DNA of 64,000 nucleotides from Xanthoparmelia taractica. Its lineage: Eukaryota > Ascomycota > Lecanoromycetes > Lecanorales > Parmeliaceae. Location of the stretch: positions 62,001-126,000 of the forward strand of contig JANQBS010000034.1 of the NCBI GenBank assembly GCA_033085395.1, read 5' to 3'. Shown here piece after piece: positions 1-11,052 of the stretch. The translations under genes were made by a program, and so were the position numbers. Numbering within the stretch: the stretch's first letter is position 1; every line of letters starts with the position of its first letter. Under the pieces are notes generated by a model. The model saw nothing but the letters and a program-made list of their open reading frames with translations. It was not told where the DNA came from and searched no databases.

Positions 1-2373
1 CCTTGTCAAAACATTTACGGTCAAGAAGGATCTTGGGCGCCTGGGGATAGGAACAGAGCGCCCTGCTTGACTGTATGATTGCAAAAAAAGGGTCATCGGA
101 TTGGTCCAATGGTGCAGGCTTGGCATTTTCCACGAGTAATTCAAGAAGGCGCCTAAAAAGGGCATCGGAGAGACGCTTGCTATAAAGGAGGAAAATGTTG
201 ATTGCTAAAGAGCCATTTGCACCGGCTTCCAGGAGCATGTAGACAATATCCATGTTCCCCTCGGCTGCTGCGTGTCCTAACATATTGGGGCTTGAGCCAT
301 TTCCATTGACATCAACACTAATGTCCATTAAGGGTTTCAACATTGTAGTTGAGCCTGTCCTGAATAACAATGACAAAGGCCCATCCATTTCACCGCACTT
401 TAAGTGACGGAAATGGCGTTCGATGGAAGCTGCACTAAAAGTAGTCTCGAATAGATAGTCCCCAAAAGATGGTCGAGTCGCTAAAGCCGGCGAACGGTAG
501 GTAGCCAGTTTTCTTCCGAGCCGGTCAATAAAGACTGCATCACCGTCTACTAATAATGTGCTTATGAGATAGATTTGCGATGACGACAAGTCATCCACCA
601 GCCATGGTTCCAATGGATCCTGTAAATAGTCCGGAGTATAGTCAATATGGCCGACTTGAGTATACATGAATATCCAATTAAAGACGAAGGAATCTGCCGC
701 TAAGACGTTGCCGCCACATTTTGAGTACCTTTGTAACTGATTTCGTAAACGGTCTTGGTCTTCCGTATCTCCCGATCTCAGAAGGTCCGTGAAATACGTT
801 ATGATATACTCCCTAAAACTCTTAAAGCAGTTTCTCAATGGTTTTGTATGCGCATGAGACAACTTACTGACCCGGAAGACCGTTATCCACCATGAAATCC
901 ATCATCAGAGAGTATTGAGTGAAGTTACTACTGTCGCATTGCACCAAAAACTGCAACATAAATTCAGCACCTCACCTTCAAAGGCAGACTGGAGACCAAC
1001 CTGATACCAAGGAAACGGACCATTAGTCCGCAACAAATAATCCGTCGGTCTCGCTAGACCTTCTGCGAACGATCTCCGCACACCCTCTACATCACAGCTC
1101 TTAACAGCTTTGATAAAAAATGGATTGTAGTTGACTGTTAGAGGTCTCAAAGTTGCCCCCCAGCGCCATTGATCGCTGATCAATACATAATTTAGCCTCA
1201 TACTGTAATTGATCACGAGTCTTGACAGCCAACGTGGGGGCACAAATTGAAGTACGATTTCTGAATCTATGCAGACTTGTGAGGTCGAGCGGCTCGAGTT
1301 TTTAGATTGCTGTCGCTTATTCAGACGGATGTTCAGTATCCCGATCGGCATGCGGTAGAAAGAAGACTTCCAGAATACAGTGTTTTCTGCGATGGGATCC
1401 GAAGCTCTAGCAGCGGGTGTTGACGTACGTACACCGTCTCTAATGGTTCCAAAGGAGACATGATTCCTAAGAACTTGTTGCCACTCGCCTTGAAATTGAC
1501 TTAGCAAGGCATGAGTTTTCTTGTGGTCTTCCTTGCTGGATGATGATGCAGCGACCAGGCTGGAATGGACAGCCTGAAAGCCTGCTTCGTTCATGTCCAT
1601 GGACCTAACGTGCCGCTCAAATATTTCGTCCATCTTCTCAGAAATCACATCATCCCTTTTTGCGTGATCGTCCAAGTGAGCAAGGACCATCTGATGTCTT
1701 GCTTCATTCGCCGACTCGGTAACGGTTTGTAGAGCCGAGATTGTTGAGAAGCCAGCCTTGGCTTCAGAACTCAATCGACTCGCGGTTTGTGAGAGCTCAG
1801 ACGTAAGGGTCTGAAAACCAGCTCTATCTTCTTCGCCGAGTTGAGTGATACTTTCTGAGACTTTGTCGAGCTTTCGGCTTTCCCAGAAAAGGATATCAGC
1901 CTCCGAAAGCAACCGCTAAGATGATACATCACTCACCCGCAGACCACTCCTTGTATATTCGTCAAAGTGCCGCAATGTACATCAATCTTTCTCTGGTATT
2001 GCTGAACCTCTTTCTCGCTAAGCATATGGCGGGCCTGCAGCAGAATCTCTGAGCTCTTCGACTTCTTCTTGAGCAGTGGCTCAAATTTAGAGAGGACAGT
2101 TTGCAGACTCTGCACATCTTGTTGCGTCTGCGCAATTTCGCTTCCCCATACTCGTTGGAGAGTCTCTTGCGGGGGAACACTATTGCGGTGATCTTGGAGT
2201 TGCATTTCCAATTCATGAAGAAGGCTTTCATAGGTCTGGACTTGCTCCAAAAGGTTTTCCACGTCTTTTGGAGAATTGCGCAGCTTTCTCCGGAGGTCAT
2301 GGATCTTCTTAGAGCTCGCTGTAACCAGCCCAACCACGGTGATAAGGCTGGCGGCAAACCCGATCGGTTCCAT
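1..2373 (-). CDS. Ankyrin-repeat protein with fungal STAND-type N-terminus (3' end cut by window edge)
   Basis: The gene runs leftward off the window. It starts at 2373 (MEPIGFAASLITVVGLV), a hydrophobic start followed by a coiled-coil stretch, as in the N-terminal domain of many fungal STAND/ankyrin proteins. Proposed exons are 1937-2373, 1001-1877, 868-950 and <1-812. The 59-nt intron (1878-1936) has GTGAGT and a CTGAT branch site. The 55-nt intron (813-867) has GTAAGT and ends TTTTAG. The middle intron (951-1000) has a weaker GTTGGT donor; a one-base indel in the A-run at 946-950 would also join the frames. Near 180-290 the protein has an ankyrin-like unit (GHAAAEGNMDIVYMLLEAGA). Such proteins are thought to sense or scaffold in the cytosol, but the role is unknown. 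Family call fairly sure; middle junction not. Confidence 0.75.
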
Positions 2374-2653
2374 TATGGGTCACGCTGACCTAAAGCATTC
2401 ACCGGTCGTTTTCGAAGCTTGAAATCAATGTATGTCGGATTGTCGAATTACGATCTAGAGTACTTGGTGGAGAAGAATATGAAGGAAATCTGAAGTGGAA
2501 TGTTGAACTGGAGAATAGGAAAAATGTTTGGTGCACTTGAGGGGCGCAGCCTCGCAGCCTCACAGCCTTACAGCTTGCAAGGCGCAAGCCATGCATGACA
2601 TGCATGGCACGGCCCAAACATCTTCAGTGAGCCTAGCAGATCACCTTGGCATT

Positions 2654-3651
2654 TTAAAAGGAACACCAGTGAGAACTCTGTTGTACGATATGCAGGTATG
2701 TCGTCGTTTGATGAAATACCTGAGAGCAACAAGCGATCCAGCTTAAGGTTTCAATACTTGGAATGTCGCTTGCCAAGTCACTGTGCGGATTGGAAGGGGA
2801 TTTCTGCTGTGTTCCGGCAGGGAGACGGAGATCCTTCAGACATCCATGCACTGCCGACAGATTTCCTTTACTTGAAATACTGAGATGGTATGGCATATCA
2901 TCCCGAGTTAGTCGCTCTTTGACTCTATCCAACAAGACAAAGACTTGATGCCACTGAGAAAGAAGGAAAAAATACGCTACACAATTGTACCAGCGCCATT
3001 AGGAATCGTACCTGATACATGTAATATAACCACTCTGACAACTGATGTCGGTTGGCGGATGACTCAGCATAGAATATCTGCCAATCGGAGCGCAGGAGCA
3101 AGTCAATATCCCTGCTTTGGGCCAGATTTTTGCCATGTCCCGTCGGCAAAAGAACACTCTTATCGTCATCGAATGAGTTCTTTGCTGTGACTTGCATAAG
3201 TGCTGACCTGCAGGTGGGTGCTGTCTCCTATTGCTCGGTAATTCGAGCCTTCGAAGACCAATACATTCACAAGCATTGGCAGTGAGGCGTTGTCGGCCTC
3301 TTGAATTGGCCAGCCATGCACCTCTTCCCTGCCAACATGTTCTCTCTGCGCCAGCCTCGTCCAAGTCCCATCTGCTTTTCGCCATTTCCACTGCGCCTCA
3401 TACATATACAAAACGCCTTTGCCCCGCATCCAGGGCTTATAGCCATTAGTTCGAAAAGGAATTCTGGACACTTCTGCCAATGACCGGCTACTTTCGATGT
3501 CACTCAAACCACCGTACGCGGTCTCCCGTAAAGAATCAATTCTGTATTCCTCGACTTCGTGCGATTCCTCTCTTCGGTACCTGTCAAGGGGTTGCCTGGA
3601 GTCAAATTTCTTATCACCGGTGCCTCGCTGTCCACTGGAGCGCAAGGCCAA
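2654..3651 (-). CDS. Hypothetical spliced gene, 5' end unresolved
   Basis: Three blocks join well on the minus strand: about 3208-3651, 3012-3158 and 2654-2953. The 58-nt intron at 2954-3011 has a CTAAT branch site and a TTTCTCAG acceptor. The 49-nt intron at 3159-3207 (donor GTCAGC) keeps the frame. The product reads as an ordinary soluble protein, rich in Trp, Tyr, Arg and Ser; the second junction gives EWLYYMYQ followed by WHQVFVLLDRVKERL. An in-frame TGA lies just before the TTG at 3651, so the true start must be a downstream ATG or an upstream exon. I do not recognise a domain. It could be a decaying copy of a larger gene. The coding call rests on the splice signals and natural-looking composition. 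Confidence 0.45.
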
Positions 3652-3659
3652 TTTTCTAC

Positions 3660-4441
3660 GGTGTCAAAGCGGGATCTAGTCTACATACTACGTATGAACT
3701 CCGCAAGGGCTGAGGCTGGAACTGTGACGGTACCGTTGAGGATGGTCCAGTAGTAGGAAATTAGGTAATTGATAGTTCATAAGAGGCTATAGTAACAGTC
3801 ATGTATAAAGATGGGTTCTCGAAGCCTTCGAGTGCTCTCTCTCTTCTTTCACACCTACGCGCACTTGAGGATGGAAAGCTGTTTCTGCTGTCGAATATCA
3901 GATATTGAGGATGAAATGTATCAATAGTGCCTACGTTGTGTGGAAACTACGGTTATCAAGCGGAAAATCTATCCTTCAACAGTCTTTCCCTTCCAAAACC
4001 CATTGCTACCAAGTCCTCTCTCAACAGCTTCCTCACTAACGAGCCAATGCTCAACCCCCATACCTCCACCATCTCCCGCCGCACATACACACTACACAAG
4101 AGGCTTGCGTGTCGCCTTCGCTCTTGCTAGTTTCGGCGTAGCAGTAATCATCTCCTTTGAAGGTTTCTTATGAATAAAGGCGAAGCGATGATGCAACGCC
4201 CACTTTTCCAAAACGACCAAAAGATTCAAAGGCAGCTACCGTGGTGTATTCGACGATACGCACCTCCCTCTCACCAAAGACTGGAATTCGTGAGTAGACC
4301 GAGATACATACCCACAAGTGCGCTTGCGGCAGGATGAAATTGAGTTTCGCACGCACGGTGTTGGGGAGGAGTAGAGTTCCGCGGTAGGTGGTCGATAGGA
4401 GCGCTGCAAATCTCTTAGAGTACGACGTATTTGGGATATGC
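3660..4441. other. Intergenic stretch with no supported gene
   Basis: Only short open frames are present. One at 4168-4446 (minus, 92 codons) has a plausible composition but no recognisable domain or start context, so I leave it uncalled. Confidence 0.5.
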
Positions 4442-4447
4442 AACATC
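4442..4447. repeat. Left target-site duplication (AACATC) of the MITE-like element
   Basis: Identical to 4644-4649 on the other side of the inverted-repeat element. Confidence 0.65.
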
Positions 4448-4643
4448 AGGGCTAGGGCAACACCTGATTTCCGGCGTTTGTTTCCCCCTTGATTTGTCTC
4501 GATAGATCTATCTGACGAAACATCTTAATTGACGAGTTAGGACCCCAGATATCTCGATGGAAAAGAAGTACCATGTACTGAATGGGTGTCGTGTTGCCAT
4601 TGAATTTTGGGGCATTTGAATTGGTGATGCTAGCCCTAGCCCT
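4448..4643. mobile_element. MITE-like element, 196 bp, with terminal inverted repeats and 6-bp target duplication
   Basis: The left end reads AGGGCTAGGGCAACACC. The right end, read on the minus strand, begins AGGGCTAGGGCTAGCATCACC. The first 11 bases are identical and the rest similar with a short gap. The element is flanked on both sides by AACATC (4442-4447 and 4644-4649), as expected from duplication of a target site on insertion. It has no coding capacity, so it would be a non-autonomous DNA transposon. The superfamily cannot be fixed from one copy, and no second copy was seen in this window. Confidence 0.7.
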
Positions 4644-4649
4644 AACATC
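4644..4649. repeat. Right target-site duplication (AACATC) of the MITE-like element
   Basis: Identical to 4442-4447. Confidence 0.65.
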
Positions 4650-5110
4650 TCCATCCCCCAATCCCTGAAGATACCTGCAGATGAGCTAAAGGGGCCCGCT
4701 GTCCCACTACTGTAAGGTATGAAATATGACAGGTGTCAGCGCGAAGATGCCTGTCACCTCACCTTAGGGCCTTAACTAAGGCAGTTACCGGTATGCGGGA
4801 TTTATTTGCCGCGGTCCCCCTTTTGGCGTGCATAGGTTAGCCGCATACGCTAGCGTTATCCAAAACGTCAGTGCAACCAATCCCGTGCATCGTCCGCGAC
4901 TTTTAGTCCGCAATTGCCTTGATTGCTACCTCCGTACTTTTGTACTTTCATATTTGCCAAAAGGTCATGGCGCTGTCTCTTGCAGATTCAAAAAGGTTTG
5001 GATCCCGTCTGTCTCGAGTCTTTGGTTTCGAGTACCCGTGGTTTGCTTGCTTGCTTGCTCCTTTTCCCGCTGTCATCCGTTCTGCTCTGTTGTTCTATCT
5101 TTATGCCATA

Positions 5111-5836
5111 ATGGATTCACCACCGGGCCGAAGATATTCGCCCAATTCGCTGCCTGATGGGACTGAAGTGCGGTCAGACCCTGGAGTTTCTATCAAATCT
5201 CGGACGTCAAAGCGTGGGAGGGCATCCTCAGAGTCAACGCAGAGAGGCAGGAGAGATGCTGGGGTGATGGCCATCAACGACACCGCGGCCCACACCGCAC
5301 CAAGCCACAGACAGGAAGAAGAGATCAGCTCGCCTCTCCGGCTGGCACTAGCACGGCGTGCAGTCAAGAAACAGATCTTTACGTTCATGGACCAGGGGGA
5401 CAAAAAGACCGACATTGAGTCCAGGACCGGCCTTTCCCATCAATGCATCAAATGGCACAGACGGCTATGGAGAAACGAATGTAGTCATCCACGTCCTCGG
5501 TCCAAGAAAATCTCAAAGAGCCCGTCGCGGCGTGCACAATCGCCAAGTGCCCGAAGCGAGCGGTCATCAAGAAAACGGCCGACGCGTGACGAGAAGGGGG
5601 AGTCCTCGGTCGCTAGTGAGTGTAGTAGCGATAAGCGGCGGCGAAAGCGCCGAGCAGTGAGGCAGTCGCAAGAACGATTTGTGAGCGCAGGAACGGAGGT
5701 GTCTGAATCCGGAGGAAGGAAATGTGCTGAAAGTGAGACGAAAGGCTCCGGTTGTTTCGCGGGCAAGGAGAACGTTCCGGCGAGGGATGAGGCTTTGGTG
5801 ATGTCGGTCTTGCCTATTCGTGATCTGGGACGATAG
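5111..5836 (+). CDS. Basic, probably nuclear protein with a possible helix-turn-helix
   Basis: Intact single-exon frame. The frame is open further upstream (from 4919), but the ATG at 5111 (MDSPPGRRYSPNSLPD) gives a 241-residue protein of more uniform composition, so I prefer it. Around residues 95-125 is QIFTFMDQGDKKTDIE followed by TGLSHQCIKWHRRLWR, which resembles a short helix-turn-helix of the 'number of cycles then recognition helix' kind. The C-terminal half is rich in Arg, Ser and Lys with clusters such as SSDKRRRKRRAV that look like nuclear localisation signals. A DNA- or chromatin-binding role is inference only; no family is recognised. Confidence 0.55.
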   Translation: MDSPPGRRYSPNSLPDGTEVRSDPGVSIKSRTSKRGRASSESTQRGRRDAGVMAINDTAAHTAPSHRQEEEISSPLRLALARRAVKKQIFTFMDQGDKKTDIESRTGLSHQCIKWHRRLWRNECSHPRPRSKKISKSPSRRAQSPSARSERSSRKRPTRDEKGESSVASECSSDKRRRKRRAVRQSQERFVSAGTEVSESGGRKCAESETKGSGCFAGKENVPARDEALVMSVLPIRDLGR

Positions 5837-6134
5837 AGGGCCTAGGTGACTCGACCTAGAGACATGGTGCCTTGAGAGAGAAAGAGAGCTAGAGCATGAT
5901 GGTGTGAATTTGTTTGAGCGACTAGGTGGCAAATTGCTAGCATGCGAAGGACATTATTGATTTCGATGGTTGTTTCAGCTTTCACCTTGTGATAATTGTC
6001 GCCTTGATGGAGGCAAGACAGCTCATAGCAGTCGCTGATGTAAATCATTGCTGAGGAAAAGACCATGGGTAGATACTAACGCCCCTGCTTCCACAGTCGT
6101 CAATGACAATAGTACGTAAGCTAGTTGCGCGTTT

Positions 6135-8057
6135 TCACCCCATCCAAGACTTGGGATAGCTAAAAATAAAATCATATGCCGGATCCCCATCAAAGAAGCA
6201 TAAGCCATTAATCCATCGTTTCGTCTTCAGTCGCGGCGAGCCCTCCAAGTCTTCGACATCCACTTCCAATGAAACGATCTTATCCAGACGCATTTCTGCC
6301 TGTATTTCATCCAAGGCCTTACCTCCGGATCCAGCCCGACTCCAGGCTGTGAAGGCATACGATGGTGTTTCCAGAGCATCATCGGTTACGAAAATGCCGC
6401 GATATGGATTACGGCCTACCAGACAGCCTAAATGGATTGTCTCGCGATTCCTGATGGCTTCGACAACTACCTCGGCCATCAGGTCCATGTACTGCTTCGA
6501 CGCGTAGGACAATTCCTCAGCATCTTCGTGTAGATAATAATCAAGATCGTTTGCAAGCGTCTCGTAGCCCCGTAGTCGCAACTCTTCAGAGAGTTGTCTC
6601 AGCCGCGACCTTTGGTACCTGTTCAAGCCGTTGAGAGGCCCCCGTTCAGGCTGCGTTTTGGAGGTAAACAGGCCAGTGTCGATCGCTTTGTGCAATCTCC
6701 ACAACCTACCACTGGTCACAATGCCGTCTGGGGAAAGCCGAACATCGACCAAGCGGCAGCTTTTGATGAATGTCAGTTCCATGCTCTCGACTGGAGGGTA
6801 AATATCGTCCAATGCAAGATGCTGCAGATAGTCAAATATATTCTTTGAAAGCAAGCCCTCATCATTCTCATGGTTCATGATTATTTCGCCGTTAAGGAGA
6901 TGAAGAGCAAGGACTGAAATACTCAGACTACAAGAGGTACTACCAAGCTTCTTAGTATTCAGCCGAACGGAATAATTGCAGTAATTAGCGGCAATAGCCA
7001 GAAGATCTGAAGCCACTGAAATTTCCCGACTTCCGATATCTTTGAAGATGGAAGGTGACATGCCTTGCGTGCAAATCTGTGCCCGGCCAAGGACCCGTGT
7101 TCAAAGAGAACACTATACTTTTTCGCCCTGTTCAAATATGTCTCTGCACTTATTCCGACCGCCCTGCCATTCTTCGCCTGTCTTCCGGAGGAAGGCTAGG
7201 CAAAAAAGGGTAGACTGCTCATGGAACTTGGCCGAATTCACTTGGAGCTCACCTGGGATACTGCACCACTTTCCCCTTGCTTGGGTTATGCTCGGATCTA
7301 GCGGAATAAGCAAGGTCATCTTCACTGATGAGCGGTAATCTTCCTGGAAAATCCAGGCCCTCGTCCACCATTTGTCAGAAGTGATGTCGTCCAACAAGTG
7401 CACAACCTCGGAAGCTACTTTGGCAGACATCTCATCAAAATTTTTTCTATCGCCGCCGGGTCCAACGAAATCAGAGCGCAATAATTTCTGAAGAAGGTCT
7501 CGGGACCTTGGAGACTTTATTGGCGTAGTAAGTAGGCCGGCAGGATATTGACTGAAGCTGTAAATGAGATCCATCGACTGCATCGCTATCTCATGCTCAT
7601 TCGCGTTATCTCAGTTGACGCATTCATCATCGATCCAAATCCGATCGACTCCGTGATGCTCAGCGTACTTAGTCGCTCTGCTCAGAACGCAGTCGCGAAC
7701 TTTGGTAGGAGTAGCAGGACCGCGCTGTAGCGCATCCATGATGTGATATCCACCAGCAGCATTACTTTCTAGTTCAGAAGGCTCCGAGGTGTAAGAAACA
7801 GCTACGTACTTCGCTCCAGCTCGGGGTACTCGACAAAATGTTTTTGAGGCGTTCAAGACTTGAGTACCGTCCTCCCCACGACGTCTTTTACGGCTTGTTT
7901 TCTCAGAAATCCTGCACAAGCACAGAGGATTTCTGACCCATTCAAGCCACTTTGGTTCTGTTACTCGGTGCTCCTGAATTTCCAGAAGCTGAGATACAAG
8001 GCCACATGGAGGTTGGTCTCGGATGTCTTTGAATGAGCGACGAATGTCTACTTGCAT
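6135..8057 (-). pseudogene. HET-domain gene interrupted by an in-frame stop
   Basis: HET proteins act in fungal vegetative incompatibility, where allelic mismatch triggers cell death. The start at 8057 gives MQVDIRRSFKDIRD. HET motifs follow in order: YVAVSYTSEPSE, a helix with KVRDCVLSRATKYAE, RIWIDDECVN, and after the break EHEIAMQSMDLIYS and WWTRAWIFQED. The C-terminal end (KRWINGLCFFDG) also fits the family. Directly after DDECVN comes TGA (7611-7613) and then in-frame DNANEHEIAMQ, where intact relatives usually read through with Gln. A second break near 7063-7115 could be a 42-nt intron (GTATAG...CACAG, in phase) or a pair of indels. I infer a recently broken allele or pseudogene of about 640 codons. 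Confidence 0.75.
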
Positions 8058-8255
8058 CTCTGTGACTTTGAATCATCTGGGGCAAGTCAAGGTAACGGGC
8101 GGCTTTGAAAAATGCAAGCGGAATACCTGATCAGTCGACCTCTTGCTGATGACTATTTCGATCTTGGAACTCTGAAAGTTGTGGAATACCGTTGATTTGA
8201 TTATGTCAAAATAATCTCCCACCGGCCAATGCGGACGTTCTCCCGACGATCAATG

Positions 8256-8671
8256 TCTTTTCGAGGTTCATCAAAATCGACCTGGCTGATACTGTCTAAC
8301 GGGTTGACTTCGTCTACAAGCACGAGTACGTCGCGGTGGCAGATTATCGTCATCTAGCTTATTGCCAGCAGCAGTCTGCTCACGCTCCTCTTGTGACGGA
8401 ATTTCTGAAAGACGGTGTTGAGAGACTGTTGCCCGTGAGCGCGGCTTATGCTTCGTATCCCGTTTCACGCAAGTATGGAGTGCCGGTGGTCCATCAGGGA
8501 AGACTGGATGATAAAAGTACAACGCGCCTGGTTGAGCGATATATCTCGAGTGGGAAGGCCTTATGGGATTGGGGACCAGTCACCGCATTATACACCGGAA
8601 TGAAGAAGGGTAAGTCGCTCGATGCGGATGCTGACAGAGACCTAGAAACGGATGTATTACTAAGTTGGTAG
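8256..8671 (+). pseudogene. DUF6590-like fragment, third copy of the family in this window
   Basis: The frame at about 8305-8671 contains HEYVAVADYRHLAY, AYASYPVSRKYGVPVVHQG and RLDDKSTTRLVERY. These match the C-terminal third of the two intact paralogues: AHIAYPVSRKYTLPVAPQG in the 14-kb copy and AWIPYAFPCRYDVPVAYQG in the 18-kb copy. The region before it is open back to about 8256 but has a TAA, lacks the central RF(F/M)IVV and THxGxGL block, and has no start. It lies on the opposite strand from the intact copies and has no coiled-coil partner beside it. It looks like a truncated, inverted remnant. Homology is clear by eye; its boundaries are approximate. Confidence 0.7.
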
Positions 8672-8699
8672 GTTTTTGTGGGACCAGAAGGTTCCTCTT

Positions 8700-9300
8700 A
8701 ATCTGCATGGCTTGACAGCTTGGGATGTGTATATCGCTATCTCTGTTTGTAGAAGAAGCTTCGCAATTTTGTTATCATATTCATATGGTAGATGCGTGAA
8801 ACTTTGACCTTGCATGTGATCGCGAAAACCTTCCTCATGGAGATAATGGTAGTACCGGAAGTAAGCAATTATCACACTATTCAGCGTCAACATCACAAAA
8901 TGTGCTTGACACCGTATCTTGTTTCCTGTATATATATCTGGGGGCCACCCTTCTTACATCGCTCAATTCTTTGAATTATGAATATATAATTGCATCGTAT
9001 AAATGAGGCTATAATTTTCTGCTGCAGTAGACTTGGGACGCGATGATGCCTCCAAAGCCTCCCCTCCATGGCCAAAAACTGCGGTGCCGGATGCTGTTCA
9101 AACCTCCAATGAGTCTCATCTAGCATCTTCATAGGCGACGGCCGTAGCAGCAGCGAAGTGAAACCAGCATATGACGGAGAGGACCAGATCAGCACTGAAG
9201 AACGGGCGGCGCAGTATGAGGGCATGCGTGAGGTGGAAACCAAGCCCAGATAAATATATATGGGATGGTATTGGAGTATGTCCTCTCCGAATACGTTGAA
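8700..9300. other. No supported gene; may hold the decayed 5' end of the MFS pseudogene
   Basis: AT-rich stretch with short frames. Near 9040-9250 the plus strand reads as a polar, acidic tail-like peptide that could be the N-terminus of the transporter relic downstream, but it contains stops. Confidence 0.3.
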
Positions 9301-9309
9301 AGCCGATCG

Positions 9310-10030
9310 ATGTACTTCAGGTCCTTCTCGCTTCAGCAGATCAGACCATTATGATAGCCTGATACGGGACGATTGGTAGTGACCGGAAGTCGCCAAACGA
9401 CATATCAAGGATCTCAACGGGGTGTGATGGTTCCACCGTCGATGTCGCTGGCTCAAGGATTTTCGCCTTTACCGGAAATTTCATCACGGCGTCCTGTCAA
9501 CCTCTATATGGCAAAATGAGCGACGTTTTTGGCAGGAGCTCAACCTTCCTTCTTGGCTACGCCATCTTTGGTCTTGGAATGCCTTTCTGTGAGGTCTCCA
9601 GAAAATATGAACGACTTTGTTGCAGCGAGGGTTAGCTACATGAGCACAGCACGAAGCGAGGTTAGGCTGAGCCATAAGAAGGTATTCGCAGGTATCGGTG
9701 GTGGCGGGATGACAACGGTCGTCTCTATCTTGATGGCAGGGTATTATATATATCATACACGCGTCTGGTGATGGATGCGGTGCATCTCTTGGTAGGGCGT
9801 GATCACCCTTGTACTAACGAGGTGCATGGCCTCTTCGGCACAGTTCCAAATGTGCATTCTTGCTGTTATCGCTGTTGCCGTTGTCCTAGAGACTCCTTAG
9901 AAGGAATCTCGATCTCCAGTCGACTACTTTCCTGGTGCTTTCATTCTCGCCGGTGCTGTCTTCAAGCTTCTTGGATTGGATTCAGGTGCTCTGGTCTGGT
10001 ACCGTCACAATTATCACTCTCTGTAAGTCG
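9310..10030 (+). pseudogene. Decayed major facilitator transporter (DHA14/Vba-type)
   Basis: Pieces of a 14-helix MFS drug or basic-amino-acid transporter follow in the expected order but in shifting frames. They are ADQTIMIA then stop then YGTIGSD (helix 1), FITASCQPLYGKMSDVFGR (helix 2 and motif A), FLLGYAIFGLGMPFC, NDFVAAR, FAGIGGGGMTTVVSILM (helix 4), CILAVIAVAVVLETP and VDYFPGAFILAGAVF with LLGLDSG (helices 6-7). A genuine intron may separate NDFVAAR from FAGIGGGG (donor GTTAGC). The section after helix 4 is missing and nothing after helix 7 is found, so less than half of a normal protein of about 550 residues remains. In life the protein would have been a plasma- or vacuolar-membrane proton antiporter. 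Confidence 0.8.
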
Positions 10031-10397
10031 TTCCTCTGTTTCTACTTTTTTTACCCGTGAGAAGGTCGCTGAAAACCCTGCTAACTAAATGCCATAGTCT
10101 CCATCCAAGGAAGGAAGTTTAGCGGGTGATACGCCAAGCGATGGAGGCTCAGTACTCCAAGACCGTCCATAGTACGGCAATGAATGGCTTGGCGCTTACA
10201 CTGGAGTGCCAAAGTGTTGAAGGCTAAGGGCAGGTATAAAGGGTTATCAACAGACTAGCACGCCAAGTTTTACAGTACCCAGAATTTCCACATCTCTTAC
10301 AATACTCGACACAACGAAAATTGCAAAATTGCAGTATTCTCGAGCCAACATCGCCGCGATCAAGTTGACCAACATAGCATTTCGCAATTTACCATAC

Positions 10398-11052
10398 ATG
10401 GCTTCTCCAAGTGATACTTTTCGGACGGCATCCCTCGGTAGTGGCTCGGCCGCCGGGAATGAGACTGTGAACACCAACAACCAAGCCGTTGCCTTGGGCA
10501 GAGACGGTAAGGACGTCATCGGGCGTATAGTTAGTAGCAGCACTGAGATTCGTCGTTACAGTAACTCCAACAAACAGCAACGCAATCCTAGCACCTACAG
10601 TTCCTGAGATGCCGATCGCTTCTGGTGTTATCATGGATTCACGGTGTAACGCCCTTATTGAAAGCTCCACAGAACTACCCATTCGATCAACTGAAGCTGC
10701 GAGTGCATCATACGTTACGAATGCAAGTTGGCGTGCAACCGATACTGAAGGGAGTATTCCCTACAACACTGAAGGAAACGGGAGACACGCCGACAAAGAA
10801 CATCACACAGCATTTGCGCAGGGGGAAGCCTACGGCCGCCAAGCCCAGTTAGCAACGACAGACACTCAAGGAAAGCAGTCAATGGTGATCACTTTGAAAG
10901 TCCGATGCCCTCTCAATGCCGTTGAATCACAGGAGCGCGGCGAGGTGATGTCTTTGAAAACCAAGCATCAAACCCCGGATAAGGCGAACGAAGAGAACCC
11001 TGAAGACATGCAGAGCAGCACACCACCACAAGCTGCCAATAGCTCAACCTGA
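10398..11052 (+). CDS. Hypothetical spliced gene, possibly read on to 11220
   Basis: Exon 1 starts at 10398 (MASPSDTFRTASLGSGSA) and ends at 10506. A 55-nt intron follows (10507-10561) with GTAAGG, a CTGAG branch site and TTACAG. Exon 2 (10562-11052) then stays open, giving 199 residues rich in Ser, Thr, Asn and Gln. After the TGA at 11050-11052 the same frame stays open for another 55 codons. These encode a very basic, NLS-like tail ending in EKKRRTEDFDEEPRHKYKRL, with a TGA at 11218-11220. The tail looks like the true C-terminus. Either the first TGA is a nonsense mutation, or a weakly marked intron removes it. No domain recognised; a nuclear role is inference. Confidence 0.45.

Noticed and set aside
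905..960. Certain one-base frameshift at the A-run in the ankyrin gene
   Set aside because: A 50-nt intron (951-1000) with a good branch site and acceptor also restores the frame, so the lesion is not proven.
4628..4645. CCCTAG/CCCTAAC stretch as an interstitial telomere repeat
   Set aside because: The same sequence recurs inverted at 4448 with matching flank duplications, so a transposon end explains it better.
7611..11052. TGA reassigned as a sense codon in this genome
   Set aside because: Two in-frame TGAs suggested it, but intact housekeeping genes do not use TGA internally and some end in TGA.
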